A DNA stretch of 51,242 nt from WJJR01 sp964440935 (GCA_964440935.1 CAYTTY010000029.1:1-51242); one strand, 5' to 3'; shown: positions 42,467-51,242, numbered from the stretch's first letter. Numbers and translations are program-made. Notes: a model not told the origin generated them from the letters alone.

Positions 42467-43696
42467 TTAACTAATCACACCGAGTTCTTTGCCCACTTTG
42501 CCAAATGTCTCCAGGACAAAATCGAGCTGTTCATCGGTGTGCGTCGCGGTATACGATGTGCGAATGAGCGCTTGCCCACGCGGGACGGCCGGGGCGATGA
42601 TTGGATTGGCGAAAATGCCACGCTCGGTCAATTCGCGCCAAAACTTGAATGCCAGCATGTCATCACCGATCATCAACGGAATGATCGGTGTCTTCGTTGT
42701 GCCGATGTCGAAGCCCAACGCACTGAATTCGCGGTGCATGCGATGGGTGATCTCCCACAGCCGTTGACGGCGCTCCGGCTCCGACTCGATGATGTCCAGT
42801 GCAGCCAGACAGGCCGCCACCGCGGCCGGCGGTGGGGAGGCCGAGAAGATCAACTCACGCGAGAAGTGCTTGATGTAGTGAATAACGTCCTCGTCTCCGG
42901 CAATGAACCCGCCCAACGAGGCGAACGATTTGGAAAACGTCCCCATCGTAATGTCAACGTCATCGATGAGAGCGAAATGTTCGGCGGTACCGCGACCGCC
43001 CTCGCCCAGTACGCCGATCGAATGCGCATCGTCGACCATCACACGCGCACCATGTTCATGAGCCAGCCGCATCACTTCCGGCAGATCGATGATATCGCCT
43101 TCCATCGAGAAGACACCGTCAACGACGATCAACTTGCCACCGGCTGCACCGTTGTTGCCATTCGATACCAGGGCACGCGCCAGATCAGCCATGTCGTTAT
43201 GATGGAACTTCACCGTCCGCCCAAACGACAAGCGGCAACCATCGACCAAAGATGCATGATTGCTGCGATCGGCATAGATCGTATCATTGCGCCCAGCGAG
43301 GCAGGAAATGGTGCCAAGATTCGTTTGGAAGCCAGTGGAGAAGACGAGCGCCGCCGGACGTTTCATGAACGTGGCCAGCCGCTCTTCGAGTTGCACGTGC
43401 AGATCGAGCGTACCGTTGAGAAACCGTGAGCCGGTACACCCCGAGCCATAATCCCGCACCGCTTGGGCGGCGGCCTCGATCACTTTCGGGTGATCGGTCA
43501 AACCGAGATAGTTGTTGGAACCGATCATGAGCAGTTTCTGCCCATCGACCGTCACCACGGTGCCCGGCGCGGATTCAATGACCCGGAAGTAGGGATAAAC
43601 CCCCATCGCCATCACTTCACGAGCAGCCGTGAAATTGCGGCACTTTTCGAACAGGTCAATGTGTGCTGAAGTGATTCGAGTCCTTGGGGTTGCCAA
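42467..43696 (-). CDS. Alpha-oxoamine synthase, serine palmitoyltransferase-like
   Basis: 409 residues. A PLP enzyme that condenses an amino acid with an acyl-CoA; the family includes serine palmitoyltransferase (SPT), KBL and BioF. The segments MAMGVYPYFRVIE, GSNNYLGLTDHP and GSGCTGSRFLNGTLDLHVQL closely resemble what I recall of Bacteroidetes SPT. PLP residues: DDAHSIGVLGEGGRG (Asp and His) and GTFSKSFASLGGF (Schiff-base Lys). The start is uncertain: the only in-frame upstream choice is a TTG at 43696 without a clear ribosome binding site. It diverges from the SDR gene at 43888. SPT activity is an inference; BioF or KBL remain possible. Confidence 0.82.
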   Translation of the reverse strand: MATPRTRITSAHIDLFEKCRNFTAAREVMAMGVYPYFRVIESAPGTVVTVDGQKLLMIGSNNYLGLTDHPKVIEAAAQAVRDYGSGCTGSRFLNGTLDLHVQLEERLATFMKRPAALVFSTGFQTNLGTISCLAGRNDTIYADRSNHASLVDGCRLSFGRTVKFHHNDMADLARALVSNGNNGAAGGKLIVVDGVFSMEGDIIDLPEVMRLAHEHGARVMVDDAHSIGVLGEGGRGTAEHFALIDDVDITMGTFSKSFASLGGFIAGDEDVIHYIKHFSRELIFSASPPPAAVAACLAALDIIESEPERRQRLWEITHRMHREFSALGFDIGTTKTPIIPLMIGDDMLAFKFWRELTERGIFANPIIAPAVPRGQALIRTSYTATHTDEQLDFVLETFGKVGKELGVIS

Positions 43697-43887
43697 AACG
43701 CATATCCGATGTTTGATTGGCGCCGTGGCGCGCCGTTAATCGTTGTCGCGACACCGAGCCAAGCCCCGTTTGCACTCTACGAGGATCGTGGTTACCCTCA
43801 GCCCGCGGTCTGATCTAAGCAATCGGCGGCCTTGCGTACTGTCAAGTAGGATTTGGACTTGTCGCCCTTTTGGGCGTAGTTTCGTGC

Positions 43888-44877
43888 ATGGATAAGAAAA
43901 CCGCCTTCATTACAGGAGTCACCGGATTCGTCGGCTCCCACGTCGCCCGCGCTTTTATTAAGGACGGTCATCACGTCCGCGGGCTTGCTCGCGCCACCTC
44001 CGACCGGTCTCGTGTGGAGGACTTGGACATCGAGTGGTTCGTCGGTGATCTCGATGCACACGAAACACTTCGCGAGGCCTGCCACGATGTCGATTGGGTT
44101 ATCCACATTGCCGGACGGATCAAAGCACCCAGCCTGGAAGCGTACCGTCATGCCAATGTTGTCGGCACGGTCAATCTGCTCCGAGCGGTGCAGGAAGTCG
44201 CTTCGAGCGTTGAACGGTTCGTGTATGTGTCGTCGCTGGCAGCCGGCGGACCATCCCAAAATGGCACAGCCCGGACCGAATCCGACCCCGATGCGCCCCT
44301 GACTCCCTACGGCATCAGTAAACGGGAAGGCGAACTGGCGGTCATGAGCTATGCCGACCGATTCCCGGTCTGCGCTCTGCGACCTCCGGCAGTGTACGGT
44401 CCGGGCGATACGGAGGTGTTCCAGTTCTTCAAAACGGTACGGTGGCATATCAAGCCCCGTTTCGGCGGACGGTCAATGCGGTCATCAATCGTGCACGTCA
44501 GTGATCTCACTGACGCCATTTTGCTGGCGACGACAGTTCCGGATGCAGCGGGGGAAACATTCTATATTGCGGAAGATCGCACCTACAGCCTCGAAGATAT
44601 GGAAGAAATGATCCAGAAGGCGCTCGGGACGTGGGCGGTCAACGTTCGATTTCCCAAACCAGTGCTCCTGGGGATTGCCACCGTGGCCGAGTGGGCCGGG
44701 TCGATTGGCGGATTCACACCTCGCCTCAACCGCCACAAAGCTCAGGACTTCCTGCAGAACGACTGGACCTGCTCGGTCGAGAAGGCCAAACGGCAACTGG
44801 GCTTTCAGCCGCGCATTCCCTTTGAGCGCGGCGTTAAGCAAACCGTCGAATGGTACCGAGCGATGGGCTGGCTGTAA
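43888..44877 (+). CDS. NAD-dependent epimerase/dehydratase (extended SDR)
   Basis: 329 residues. The N-terminal Rossmann motif is TAFITGVTGFVGSHVARAF (GxxGxxG). FVYVSSLAAGGPS and the catalytic pair TPYGISKREGEL (Y-x-x-x-K) follow, and then LRPPAVYGPGD. It is of the 3-beta-HSD/ceramide-reductase-like branch of extended SDRs. The ATG at 43888 is chosen; a TTG at 43870 in the same frame is less likely. It begins a run of five closely spaced genes. Its position opposite the SPT-like gene makes a role in lipid reduction plausible, but substrates such as sugars or steroids are equally open from sequence. Confidence 0.85.
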   Translation: MDKKTAFITGVTGFVGSHVARAFIKDGHHVRGLARATSDRSRVEDLDIEWFVGDLDAHETLREACHDVDWVIHIAGRIKAPSLEAYRHANVVGTVNLLRAVQEVASSVERFVYVSSLAAGGPSQNGTARTESDPDAPLTPYGISKREGELAVMSYADRFPVCALRPPAVYGPGDTEVFQFFKTVRWHIKPRFGGRSMRSSIVHVSDLTDAILLATTVPDAAGETFYIAEDRTYSLEDMEEMIQKALGTWAVNVRFPKPVLLGIATVAEWAGSIGGFTPRLNRHKAQDFLQNDWTCSVEKAKRQLGFQPRIPFERGVKQTVEWYRAMGWL

Positions 44878-44897
44878 GCAAACGAAGGCAACTGCGT

Positions 44898-45290
44898 GTG
44901 AATGCAATTTGGCTCATTATTCCCCCCTGGATTTATGCTGTCATCATCACCCTGATCGGCCGTTGGGGTGAGCGGTATTTTGCGCGTCTGTCCGGCGGTC
45001 AAAAGGCGTCGCGAGGATGGATCGACCTGGTCGGCATCCTGCTGACCTGTCTGCTCTTTCTGGCGTTGCTGCCTCTCTCTGTGCTGTCGCTCTTCGGACC
45101 TCTGCTGCCGTTTTCCGGAGCACAGAGCGGGTTGGCGCTCGCGATCGTGGTGGTCCTGTTCGGTCTTGTACCAGTGCGCCTGATCGAATCAAGTAAGACC
45201 GGATGGGACTATGCCTTCTGGGCGCTGTTCATCGACTTCCTGCGAATCGGGGGGGCGTTAACATTGATGGGATGGTTACTGCACCGATGA
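44898..45290 (+). CDS. Small integral membrane protein, unknown function
   Basis: About 130 residues with four hydrophobic segments (IIPPWIYAVIITLIG, VGILLTCLLFLALLPLSVLS, GLALAIVVVLFGLVPVRLI and FIDFLRIGGALTLMGWLLHR). The frame can be opened from 44850 inside the SDR gene, but the GTG at 44898, after GAAGG with 9-bp spacing, gives a natural membrane-protein start (MNAIWLIIPPW). It is 20 bp after the SDR stop and overlaps the next gene by ATGA. No family recognised. Confidence 0.7.
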   Translation: MNAIWLIIPPWIYAVIITLIGRWGERYFARLSGGQKASRGWIDLVGILLTCLLFLALLPLSVLSLFGPLLPFSGAQSGLALAIVVVLFGLVPVRLIESSKTGWDYAFWALFIDFLRIGGALTLMGWLLHR

Positions 45291-46444
45291 CGGAATCGAC
45301 AACACAGCGGGACTGGTCCTCGGAATTCGACATCGATCCGAATGTCGTTTTTCTCAATCATGCCGCCTTCGGTCCGGTGACGAATCGTGGCCGGCGGGCG
45401 ATTGAATCGTACATGGCGCGCTGGGGCCAATTCGCCGATGGCCCCGATGTCGATCAGGAATCGTACGCGATGCTCGAGCAAGCGCGCAGCGATTTTGCCG
45501 CGATGATCGGCTTAGATGGCAAACGTGTCGCCTATGTGTCCAATACCAGCGTTGGACTCAATACGGTTTTGTGGGGAATGAACCTGAAACCTGGTGAACG
45601 ATTGTTGATCCCCGAGGTGGAGTTCCCCGCAATCGTGTACGTGGCTCAGCATATCGCACGCGAACGCGAGTTGCAACTCGATGTTCTGCCGTGTCCAAAC
45701 GGGTATTTCACTCCAGAGGATTTGGCAAAGGAGTTGCAGCAAACAACCGCCGCGCTGGTGTTGTCCTGGGTCCAGTACTTCAATGGCTATCGGTACGACC
45801 TGCGAACAATCGCCGACGTCTGCCATCGCCACGGGTGCTTCACGCTGGTCGACGCGACTCAGGGTGTCGGTGCGGTGCCGATGAATGCGCAGGAGTCGGG
45901 AATTGACGCGCTCGCCTGCGGCGCGCAGAAGTGGCTGTTCGGACAACCCGGATCGGGCTTTCTGTACATCGCCCCCGAACCGATTCGGCGTGTACAACCG
46001 CTGTATGCCGGATGGCTCGGTGTCGACTGGAGTTACCGATTTCACGATTTGCGACGCTGGGACCGTCCACCGTATGAGGATGGACGGCAATGGGAAGTGG
46101 GCACCTATCCCTATTTCGCCCTTCGCTTTGCCCAAACGGGCCTGGAATTGCTTCGGGAATGCGGCCCGCAGGAGGTCTGGCGGCGCATCCGAGGGTTACA
46201 CCAGCAATTGCAATCAGGACTCGAAGGAACACAGTACACCGCCTTGACGTTTCCCGAACAGCATGCGTCGGGGATCATCACGATTCACGGACCTCGGGTT
46301 GACGAGTTGCAGAAGACTCTGGCAGCGAAGAAGATCTATACATCACTTCGCGAGGGGTCGGTACGTGTGTCGCCGCATTTCTACAATACAGAACAGGATA
46401 TTGAACGCCTGGTAACAGCCATACGCGAATTCAATCGCTCATGA
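45287..46444 (+). CDS. Class V aminotransferase-fold PLP enzyme
   Basis: About 385 residues of the cysteine desulfurase/isopenicillin-epimerase-like group. Features: VVFLNHAAFGPVTNRGRRA at the N-terminus, VSNTSVGLNTVLWG, TLVDATQGVGAVPM with the PLP Asp, and DALACGAQKWLFGQPGSGFL with the Schiff-base Lys. There is no catalytic Cys like that of SufS, so a desulfurase role is unlikely; the substrate is unknown. The ATG at 45287 overlaps the previous stop (ATGA), and its stop overlaps the next gene's ATG in the same way. Confidence 0.85.
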   Translation: MTESTTQRDWSSEFDIDPNVVFLNHAAFGPVTNRGRRAIESYMARWGQFADGPDVDQESYAMLEQARSDFAAMIGLDGKRVAYVSNTSVGLNTVLWGMNLKPGERLLIPEVEFPAIVYVAQHIARERELQLDVLPCPNGYFTPEDLAKELQQTTAALVLSWVQYFNGYRYDLRTIADVCHRHGCFTLVDATQGVGAVPMNAQESGIDALACGAQKWLFGQPGSGFLYIAPEPIRRVQPLYAGWLGVDWSYRFHDLRRWDRPPYEDGRQWEVGTYPYFALRFAQTGLELLRECGPQEVWRRIRGLHQQLQSGLEGTQYTALTFPEQHASGIITIHGPRVDELQKTLAAKKIYTSLREGSVRVSPHFYNTEQDIERLVTAIREFNRS

Positions 46445-47670
46445 CGAAGACAGATTCGACATTGCACAACGAGGTAACTGCCGCGCTCGACAGAACCGTC
46501 CAGAAACGCTTCCCGTCTGCGGTCAAACTACGCCGGCATCTCCACCAGTATCCCGAATTGGCCTTTCAGGAACATAAGACGGCCAAGACAATCGCGGCCG
46601 AATTGAAAGCGCTCGGCTACGAAGTCAAGACCGGTGTCGGGCGGACCGGCGTTGTCGGGACATTGCACAACGGTACCGGACGTGTCATTGCGGTACGCTC
46701 CGACATGGATGCGTTGCCGGTCACCGAGCAGACCGGACTACCGTTTGCCTCGCGCAATCCCGGCGTGATGCATGCGTGCGGACACGATTCGCACATGGCA
46801 TCGGTGACCAACACCGCTGCCGTCCTGGCGGAATTGCGCGACCACTGGCGGGGAACAGTCAAATTCCTCTTCCAACCGTCGGAAGAGGAACCACCGGGCG
46901 GTGCGATTGAGATGATTGCCGACGGTGTGTTACGCAAACCCGCCGTCGACATGATCTTTGGGCTGCACGTCGATCCCTGGATTCCAACCGGCAAAGTGGG
47001 GATCAAAGATGGTCCGATGATGGCACAAGTCGATGATTTCGATTTGGACATCACCGGGAAATCGGGGCATGGCGCCCGTCCGCATTTGGGCAACGATGCC
47101 ATCTACATCGCATCACAAGTGATCGATGCGCTGCAATCGATCGCGTCCCGCCGCGTCGACCCACTTGAAGCGGTTGTCGTCACATTGGGTACGATCAACG
47201 GCGGCACCGCTCGCAACGTGCTCGCCGGCAGCGTGTCATTGCGGGGCACACTGCGCACACTGAATGCCAAAACATCAAAATCCGCCAAATCATTGATTCA
47301 GAAAATCGCGCGCGGGACCGCGCAGACACACGGCGGCGACGCGAGCGTGCAATTCCACGCCGGCTATCCGGCCCTCAACAATGCGACCGAGGCCAACAAC
47401 ATCTTCCGTTCTGTCATTCGGGACACATTCGGACGAAAGGCCATCGTCGAACTCACCGAACCAATGATGGGCGGCGAAGACTTCGCGTATTTTCTCCAAA
47501 ACATTCCGGGCGCCATGATGCGGGTGGGTGTGAACAATAAGGCAGTGGGTTCAACGTACGCATGGCACCACCCCCGTTTCACGATCGATGAAGAGGCACT
47601 GCTGATTGCGATTCGAGTGATGGCGGGAACCGTCATTCGCGCACTCAGCATCGAGGACGGCCGTCGTTGA
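46441..47670 (+). CDS. M20-family amidohydrolase
   Basis: 409 residues of the aminoacylase/hippurate-hydrolase type. Metal-binding motifs are visible: VMHACGHDSHMAS (Cys and His), FLFQPSEEEPPGGAIEMI (Glu pair), FGLHVDPWIPTGKVG and GGEDFAYFLQNIPGAM. The lid domain (ITGKSGHGARPHLGNDAIYI) is present. Full-length and probably active on N-acyl amino acids or similar amides. It is coupled to the previous gene by ATGA. No signal peptide, so cytosolic. Confidence 0.9.
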   Translation: MTKTDSTLHNEVTAALDRTVQKRFPSAVKLRRHLHQYPELAFQEHKTAKTIAAELKALGYEVKTGVGRTGVVGTLHNGTGRVIAVRSDMDALPVTEQTGLPFASRNPGVMHACGHDSHMASVTNTAAVLAELRDHWRGTVKFLFQPSEEEPPGGAIEMIADGVLRKPAVDMIFGLHVDPWIPTGKVGIKDGPMMAQVDDFDLDITGKSGHGARPHLGNDAIYIASQVIDALQSIASRRVDPLEAVVVTLGTINGGTARNVLAGSVSLRGTLRTLNAKTSKSAKSLIQKIARGTAQTHGGDASVQFHAGYPALNNATEANNIFRSVIRDTFGRKAIVELTEPMMGGEDFAYFLQNIPGAMMRVGVNNKAVGSTYAWHHPRFTIDEEALLIAIRVMAGTVIRALSIEDGRR

Positions 47671-47714
47671 CCCGGCATCATCTAACAGCCACACACGAAA
47701 CCGATGCCGTACGG

Positions 47715-49226
47715 ATGGCGGTTTTCTCGCGAATGATCATATTCGTATGCGCTGCGCTCGTGTTGATGGGCCCTTCGAGTGCCCCGCACGCACAGGAAGA
47801 CGGAGTCCGCGACCACCGGTACTATCCCGGCGATTGGGCCGCTTTGACCTCGATGCGGTATGTGTCGTCCGTAGCCGTCACCGATGACATTCTCTATTTT
47901 GGTACGCGCGGTGGTATTGCCCGGTACGACCGTTTTGAAAACCAATGGATGACCCCGTTGACCGTGTCGAACGGGCTCCTGGACAACGAAATTCTGGCAT
48001 TGGCGTATGATCGCGTGCGCGATGAGTTGTATGCCGAACTACCCAGCGCCACCATGTCGTACCAGCGGATTGCCCGTGAATGGAACATCGCCAGTGAATT
48101 CCCGAGTGAATTGGTGCAGCACTTCAAGGATATCGACCTGGGCGAATACTACCTCCCCTTCGGTTACAACATTGTCAATCGTCGCTTCATTGAAACGCTG
48201 GACAGGCAGACGTATGAAATCGTCGGCGCCATCGAAGATGATCGTGGCCGCACTTGGGTCGCCACCTGGGGGCACTTCTTGTGGATGATCGAACCGGGCA
48301 GCTTCAATGCGGTTCCCGACCGGTATGGTCTCTTCCACGATGCGGTGAATGCGATGCACATCGATTCGGTGGGAATGGTCTTCGGCGGTCCGGTCTCGCT
48401 CACCGGTGAGTCGGGACTTACCGTGCACAACGAGCGTGACAACAGTTGGCGCTATTTCCAGTCACGGTTTATCCCAATGTTCGACTCCGACATCGTTTTT
48501 GATATCGATGCACGGGTGAACGGCGACACCATCTTTCTGGCCACTGAACGAGGAGTAGTGCTCTACGAACGCGGGGCCAGACGATTTACCACGTATGGCA
48601 AACACAACGGGTTGATCGACGAGGTCGTTTTGAGCGTTTGCCTCGATGGTGACATTCTGTGGATCGGGACGGAAACCGGAATCGACGGTCTCTACCTGCC
48701 GAATGATTCGCTGTTTCACGCCACCACCAGCGATATTCAGGATGCGCGCATTTACGATATCGAAGTGACTGGGAATATTGTCTGGATCGGGACCGACTTT
48801 GGCCTGTACCGGCTGGCGAAACCCACCCCGGTATGGCGGCGCTACGCGGCCGACACAGGACCGCTCGCCGGTTATGTTCAGGCGCTCACTCCGTATGGCG
48901 ACAAGCTGTACGCCGGGTCCGATCGGGGGCTGGCCGTCATCGACGTGTACGGGGTTAAACCAATCGATCAATACGAGAGTCCCAGCAAACTCCCGTACGG
49001 GGAGATCTACGATATCGCCGTCACCGACAGCATTGTCTGGGTGGCGACGCGAGCAGGCTTGCTACGCTTTGTGCCGGAGACACTCGAACGGCGTCTGATT
49101 GATGAATCAGACGGCCTTCTCGACCAAATCGTCGAGCAAATCATTGTCGATGGTGATTACCTCTGGTTGGCAACATATCAAGGGGTCAATCGATTCCGCT
49201 GGAACAACCCTTTCAGAATTGATTAA
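47715..49226 (+). CDS. Secreted two-component-regulator-type beta-propeller protein
   Basis: About 503 residues with a signal peptide (MIIFVCAALVLMGPSSAPHA). Repeated blades of the Reg_prop kind follow: ILYFGTRGGIARYDR, TIFLATERGVVLYER, ILWIGTETGIDGLYL, IVWIGTDFGLYRLAK, KLYAGSDRGLAVIDV, IVWVATRAGLLRF and YLWLATYQGVNRF. There is no kinase or output domain, so it is a stand-alone periplasmic or surface sensor/binding protein of unknown ligand. The frame opens at a TTG (47667) overlapping the M20 gene; the ATG at 47715 directly precedes the signal peptide and is preferred, although it lacks a good ribosome binding site. Confidence 0.8.
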   Translation: MAVFSRMIIFVCAALVLMGPSSAPHAQEDGVRDHRYYPGDWAALTSMRYVSSVAVTDDILYFGTRGGIARYDRFENQWMTPLTVSNGLLDNEILALAYDRVRDELYAELPSATMSYQRIAREWNIASEFPSELVQHFKDIDLGEYYLPFGYNIVNRRFIETLDRQTYEIVGAIEDDRGRTWVATWGHFLWMIEPGSFNAVPDRYGLFHDAVNAMHIDSVGMVFGGPVSLTGESGLTVHNERDNSWRYFQSRFIPMFDSDIVFDIDARVNGDTIFLATERGVVLYERGARRFTTYGKHNGLIDEVVLSVCLDGDILWIGTETGIDGLYLPNDSLFHATTSDIQDARIYDIEVTGNIVWIGTDFGLYRLAKPTPVWRRYAADTGPLAGYVQALTPYGDKLYAGSDRGLAVIDVYGVKPIDQYESPSKLPYGEIYDIAVTDSIVWVATRAGLLRFVPETLERRLIDESDGLLDQIVEQIIVDGDYLWLATYQGVNRFRWNNPFRID

Positions 49227-49351
49227 TTATAGAAATGACGCTGGCGCGACAATTTTTCTCCAGATTAAATGGAACAGATGCGCCGGAATGAACGTCATAA
49301 CATAGACAGACTCTTTTCTATTCTTGTTCAACGGCTTAGGAGGAAACCCGC

Positions 49352-50890
49352 ATGAGGACACGTCTAATCACGCTGACGGTGATCATGGTATTTGTCATTG
49401 GTGGTCTGACAGGCTGCTCTCAGCAGACGGCCACTGGGGACAGCCAATCGAGCAGCCTTGAAACGCCCAAGCTGTACGACGCCGAACTTGCCAGTGAATA
49501 CCGTCAACTCACCAGCACTGGTTACGATTTTCTTGATGAGGGCGAGCTGGACTCAGCCGTCGCCACGTTTACAAAGCAGGCGGAACTGATCCCGGAAGGG
49601 AAGTGGGGCCACTACAATGTCGCCTGTGCGTATGGACGGACCGGAGATGTTGACAAGGCGATGGAATGGCTGACCAAGGCGGTCGATGCCGGCCACGACG
49701 ACCCCAGCCAAATCGAAAGCGACTCTGATCTATCATTGCTCCACGACGATCCCCGCTTTGATGCACTCGTTGCTCGCGCCCGTGAGACCATGGAGCGCAA
49801 CCAAGCTGCGTTTGCCAACGGTCTCCCCCACTATGATAATCCTCCACAAGAGTTCGCTTCCGAAGATGAACAGAAGGCTTGGCAGGAAAAGCAGGAGAAC
49901 AGCCTCCGGGCCAACCGTGCGGTGTGGCATAGCTCGCAATTCGTCGCCGCCCAGATGGACTATACCGCCAAGGTGTTGGCGGCCAAGCGGGCACTCAACG
50001 CCGACAATCCCGAGTACGAACCGGGACTTGAACGTGTCCGTGCAATCGCCAGAATCAAATCGATCTATCAGCCATGGGGCCCGTTCGCCGACGGCGTGAT
50101 CAAGGAGGCAGCAGCCTACTTGTCTGACGATCCGAGTCCTGCCGGCAAAGATGAAGCCAATTATTGGGCTGGTGTCGCCGCCTTCTGCAAACACCGTCCG
50201 GAATCCGCCATGGATGCCAATTGGGCGTCGACTGAATCGGCTGCACGCGGCTACTTCAACAAAGTCGGCAGTGGATCCGACTATGCCGGTGCCACCAAAG
50301 CCTGGCTTCTGCACTGCGATCTGATCGCCGCCGGAGAGAAGAAGGACGAAATCATGCCGGAGGTTCGCACCTTTGCCGAGGAATATGCCGAGGACAGTCG
50401 CGCGATGGGTATCGCTGGCGCATTGATCCAGGAAGATATGGTCGCTGCCAAGTGGCCCATCCCAATCGAGACGGTTGATATCAATGACAAACCGGTCTCA
50501 CTCGACCAGTATGAGGGTAAGGTCCTGCTGGTCGATTTCTGGGCCACCTGGTGTGGTCCCTGCCTGGCGGAATTGCCGCACCTTCGTGAGGCATACGAGA
50601 CCTACAACGACGACGGCTTCGAGATCCTCTCGATCTCGCTCGACTACGATGAGCGTACCACGACCGAGCAGTACAAAGAATGGATCGCCGACAAGGGCAT
50701 GGACGAATGGCGTCACATTTATGACAAGAAGGCTTGGGAGAGCCCGCTGGTTGAAGCCTACTTGGTGCGTGGCATTCCCAATCCGGTGCTGATTGGCCCC
50801 GATGGTTCACTGGCTGCAATAGGCGTTGATCTGCGTGGTGAGAACCTGGTCAAGACGATCAAGCGAGTGCTGGATGGACAGGGTGTCTAG
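49352..50890 (+). CDS. Lipoprotein with TPR-like repeats and a TlpA-type thioredoxin domain
   Basis: 512 residues. The lipobox GGLTGC (Cys22) follows a hydrophobic signal. Residues about 50-130 form TPR-like helices (LDEGELDSAVATFTKQAEL, YNVACAYGRTGDVDKAMEWL). A helical middle region of unknown type follows. The C-terminal 140 residues are TlpA/ResA-like: KVLLVDFWATWCGPCLAELP with the WCGPC active site, and GIPNPVLIGPDG with the cis-Pro region. It is probably a membrane-anchored thiol-disulfide reductase facing the periplasm. A strong ribosome binding site (TTAGGAGGAAA) precedes the ATG. It has its own 125-bp upstream region and is probably transcribed alone. Confidence 0.88.
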   Translation: MRTRLITLTVIMVFVIGGLTGCSQQTATGDSQSSSLETPKLYDAELASEYRQLTSTGYDFLDEGELDSAVATFTKQAELIPEGKWGHYNVACAYGRTGDVDKAMEWLTKAVDAGHDDPSQIESDSDLSLLHDDPRFDALVARARETMERNQAAFANGLPHYDNPPQEFASEDEQKAWQEKQENSLRANRAVWHSSQFVAAQMDYTAKVLAAKRALNADNPEYEPGLERVRAIARIKSIYQPWGPFADGVIKEAAAYLSDDPSPAGKDEANYWAGVAAFCKHRPESAMDANWASTESAARGYFNKVGSGSDYAGATKAWLLHCDLIAAGEKKDEIMPEVRTFAEEYAEDSRAMGIAGALIQEDMVAAKWPIPIETVDINDKPVSLDQYEGKVLLVDFWATWCGPCLAELPHLREAYETYNDDGFEILSISLDYDERTTTEQYKEWIADKGMDEWRHIYDKKAWESPLVEAYLVRGIPNPVLIGPDGSLAAIGVDLRGENLVKTIKRVLDGQGV

Positions 50891-50897
50891 CCGTTAG

Positions 50898-50989
50898 AGC
50901 GGTTGTCAGAATAGATTTCCGATTGAGGGGAAGCGAGGCACCGTGTGCATCGTGATGACATCAGGGTGCCGCGGGCCTCAAGGGGCGTG
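50898..50989 (+). repeat. Dispersed intergenic repeat, copy 2
   Basis: It begins AGCGGTTGTCAGAAT, continues TTTCCGATTGAGG, GATGACATCAGGGTGCC and GCGGGCCTCAAGG, and ends GGGGCGTG. It is the partner of the copy at 37947, in the same orientation. GGGCCTCAAGGGGCGTGGCA recurs just downstream (about 51018-51037). Confidence 0.7.
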
Positions 50990-51093
50990 CGTCCGCGTCT
51001 GCACAATCCCCCGTCCATGGGCCTCAAGGGGCGTGGCACCCTGATCCAAACGGAAAGGATTTATGACAATTGCTATAAAGACATGAGAACCAC

Positions 51094-51128
51094 AAGGCGG
51101 TCTCCTGATGCGAGACCGCCTTTCTTTT
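51094..51128 (+). terminator. Intrinsic terminator
   Basis: AAGGCGGTCTC and GAGACCGCCTT form a perfect stem around a short loop, followed by TTTCTTTT. It is about 200 bp after the TlpA-type gene and is the first good terminator there. The last 110 bp of the window hold no gene I can support. Confidence 0.85.
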
Positions 51129-51242
51129 ACGCGTGTTCAACTGATCTTCTGATCCCCTGATTTCCCGATCCCGACTGGGGTACTCAACCCTAGCAGGTTG
51201 CTGAAAAAGGTGTGATCACTTTCGTTCGGCCTTCCCTTGGCG

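Noticed and set aside
42434..43429. 331-codon plus-strand frame
   Set aside because: Antisense of the alpha-oxoamine synthase, whose PLP motifs are intact.
51190..51242. TAGCAGGTTGCTGAAAAAGG near the right edge as an insertion-element end
   Set aside because: The motif looks like the end of a common repeat, but the window stops before it can be followed.
1..51242. tRNA, rRNA or riboswitch genes
   Set aside because: I looked for cloverleaf ends, rRNA signatures and leader motifs and saw none I could support; a covariance-model scan would settle it.

Overview
The window suggests a Gram-negative bacterium of the FCB superphylum, most like candidate phyla such as Zixibacteria. This is inference from gene content; there is no rRNA to anchor it. 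The grounds are several large secreted proteins whose C-terminal tails have the form YPNPFN...G-x-R-V...W-(D/S)-G-R-(D/N)...SG-(V/I)-Y (FlgD-Ig/type IX-like sorting modules), an outer-membrane barrel paired with a decaheme cytochrome, and moderately high GC. The sequence is a scaffold: it carries one run of 100 N, inside the CRISPR array.

Layout. 1-1.9 kb: eroded DNA with a small inverted-repeat element, an orphan fetB-type permease and the stump of a tyrosine recombinase. 1.9-11.6 kb: a complete type I-C CRISPR-Cas locus (cas3-cas5c-cas8c-cas7c-cas4-cas1-cas2, with an internal cas11c start in cas8c), a leader and an array of about 29 visible repeats. 11.8-12.4 kb: an uncharacterised Cys-rich protein. 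12.5-18.7 kb (minus strand): a three-gene operon of secreted proteins (FG-GAP propeller, large beta-helix protein, DNRLRE-like protein). 19.2-21.9 kb (minus): another large secreted protein. 22-22.6 kb: remnant of a four-helix-bundle protein. 22.7-29.3 kb: an Fe-S assembly operon (Rrf2 regulator, sufC, sufB, sufD, Rieske ferredoxin, sufS, sufU, sufT), then a bacilliredoxin with a strong terminator. 30-34.1 kb: a RAYT transposase bracketed by its own palindromic repeats and a secreted M4 metalloprotease. 34.2-37.3 kb (minus): decaheme cytochrome plus MtrB/PioB-like barrel, the latter cut by an in-frame TGA, with two palindromic operators upstream. 37.4-38.4 kb: a gene-free cluster of nested repeats. 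38.4-42.3 kb (minus): pncA-pncB NAD salvage pair and transketolase. 42.5-50.9 kb: a serine-palmitoyltransferase-like enzyme diverging from an SDR-led operon (SDR, membrane protein, class V PLP enzyme, M20 amidohydrolase, beta-propeller), then a lipoprotein with TPR-like and TlpA domains. 50.9-51.2 kb: a dispersed repeat and a hairpin terminator.

How the parts work together. The CRISPR genes form one tightly packed transcription unit reading toward the array. The suf genes form a coupled operon whose regulator has three Cys suited to an Fe-S cluster and a palindrome over its own promoter. The cytochrome and barrel would form an electron conduit across the outer membrane if the barrel is functional. 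The most unusual points are the barrel's CXXCH motif and in-frame stop, the paired operators in front of the electron-transfer operon, repeated and damaged CRISPR units, the unknown Cys-rich protein after the array, the secreted-protein operon, and a dense set of palindromic repeat families with a resident RAYT.
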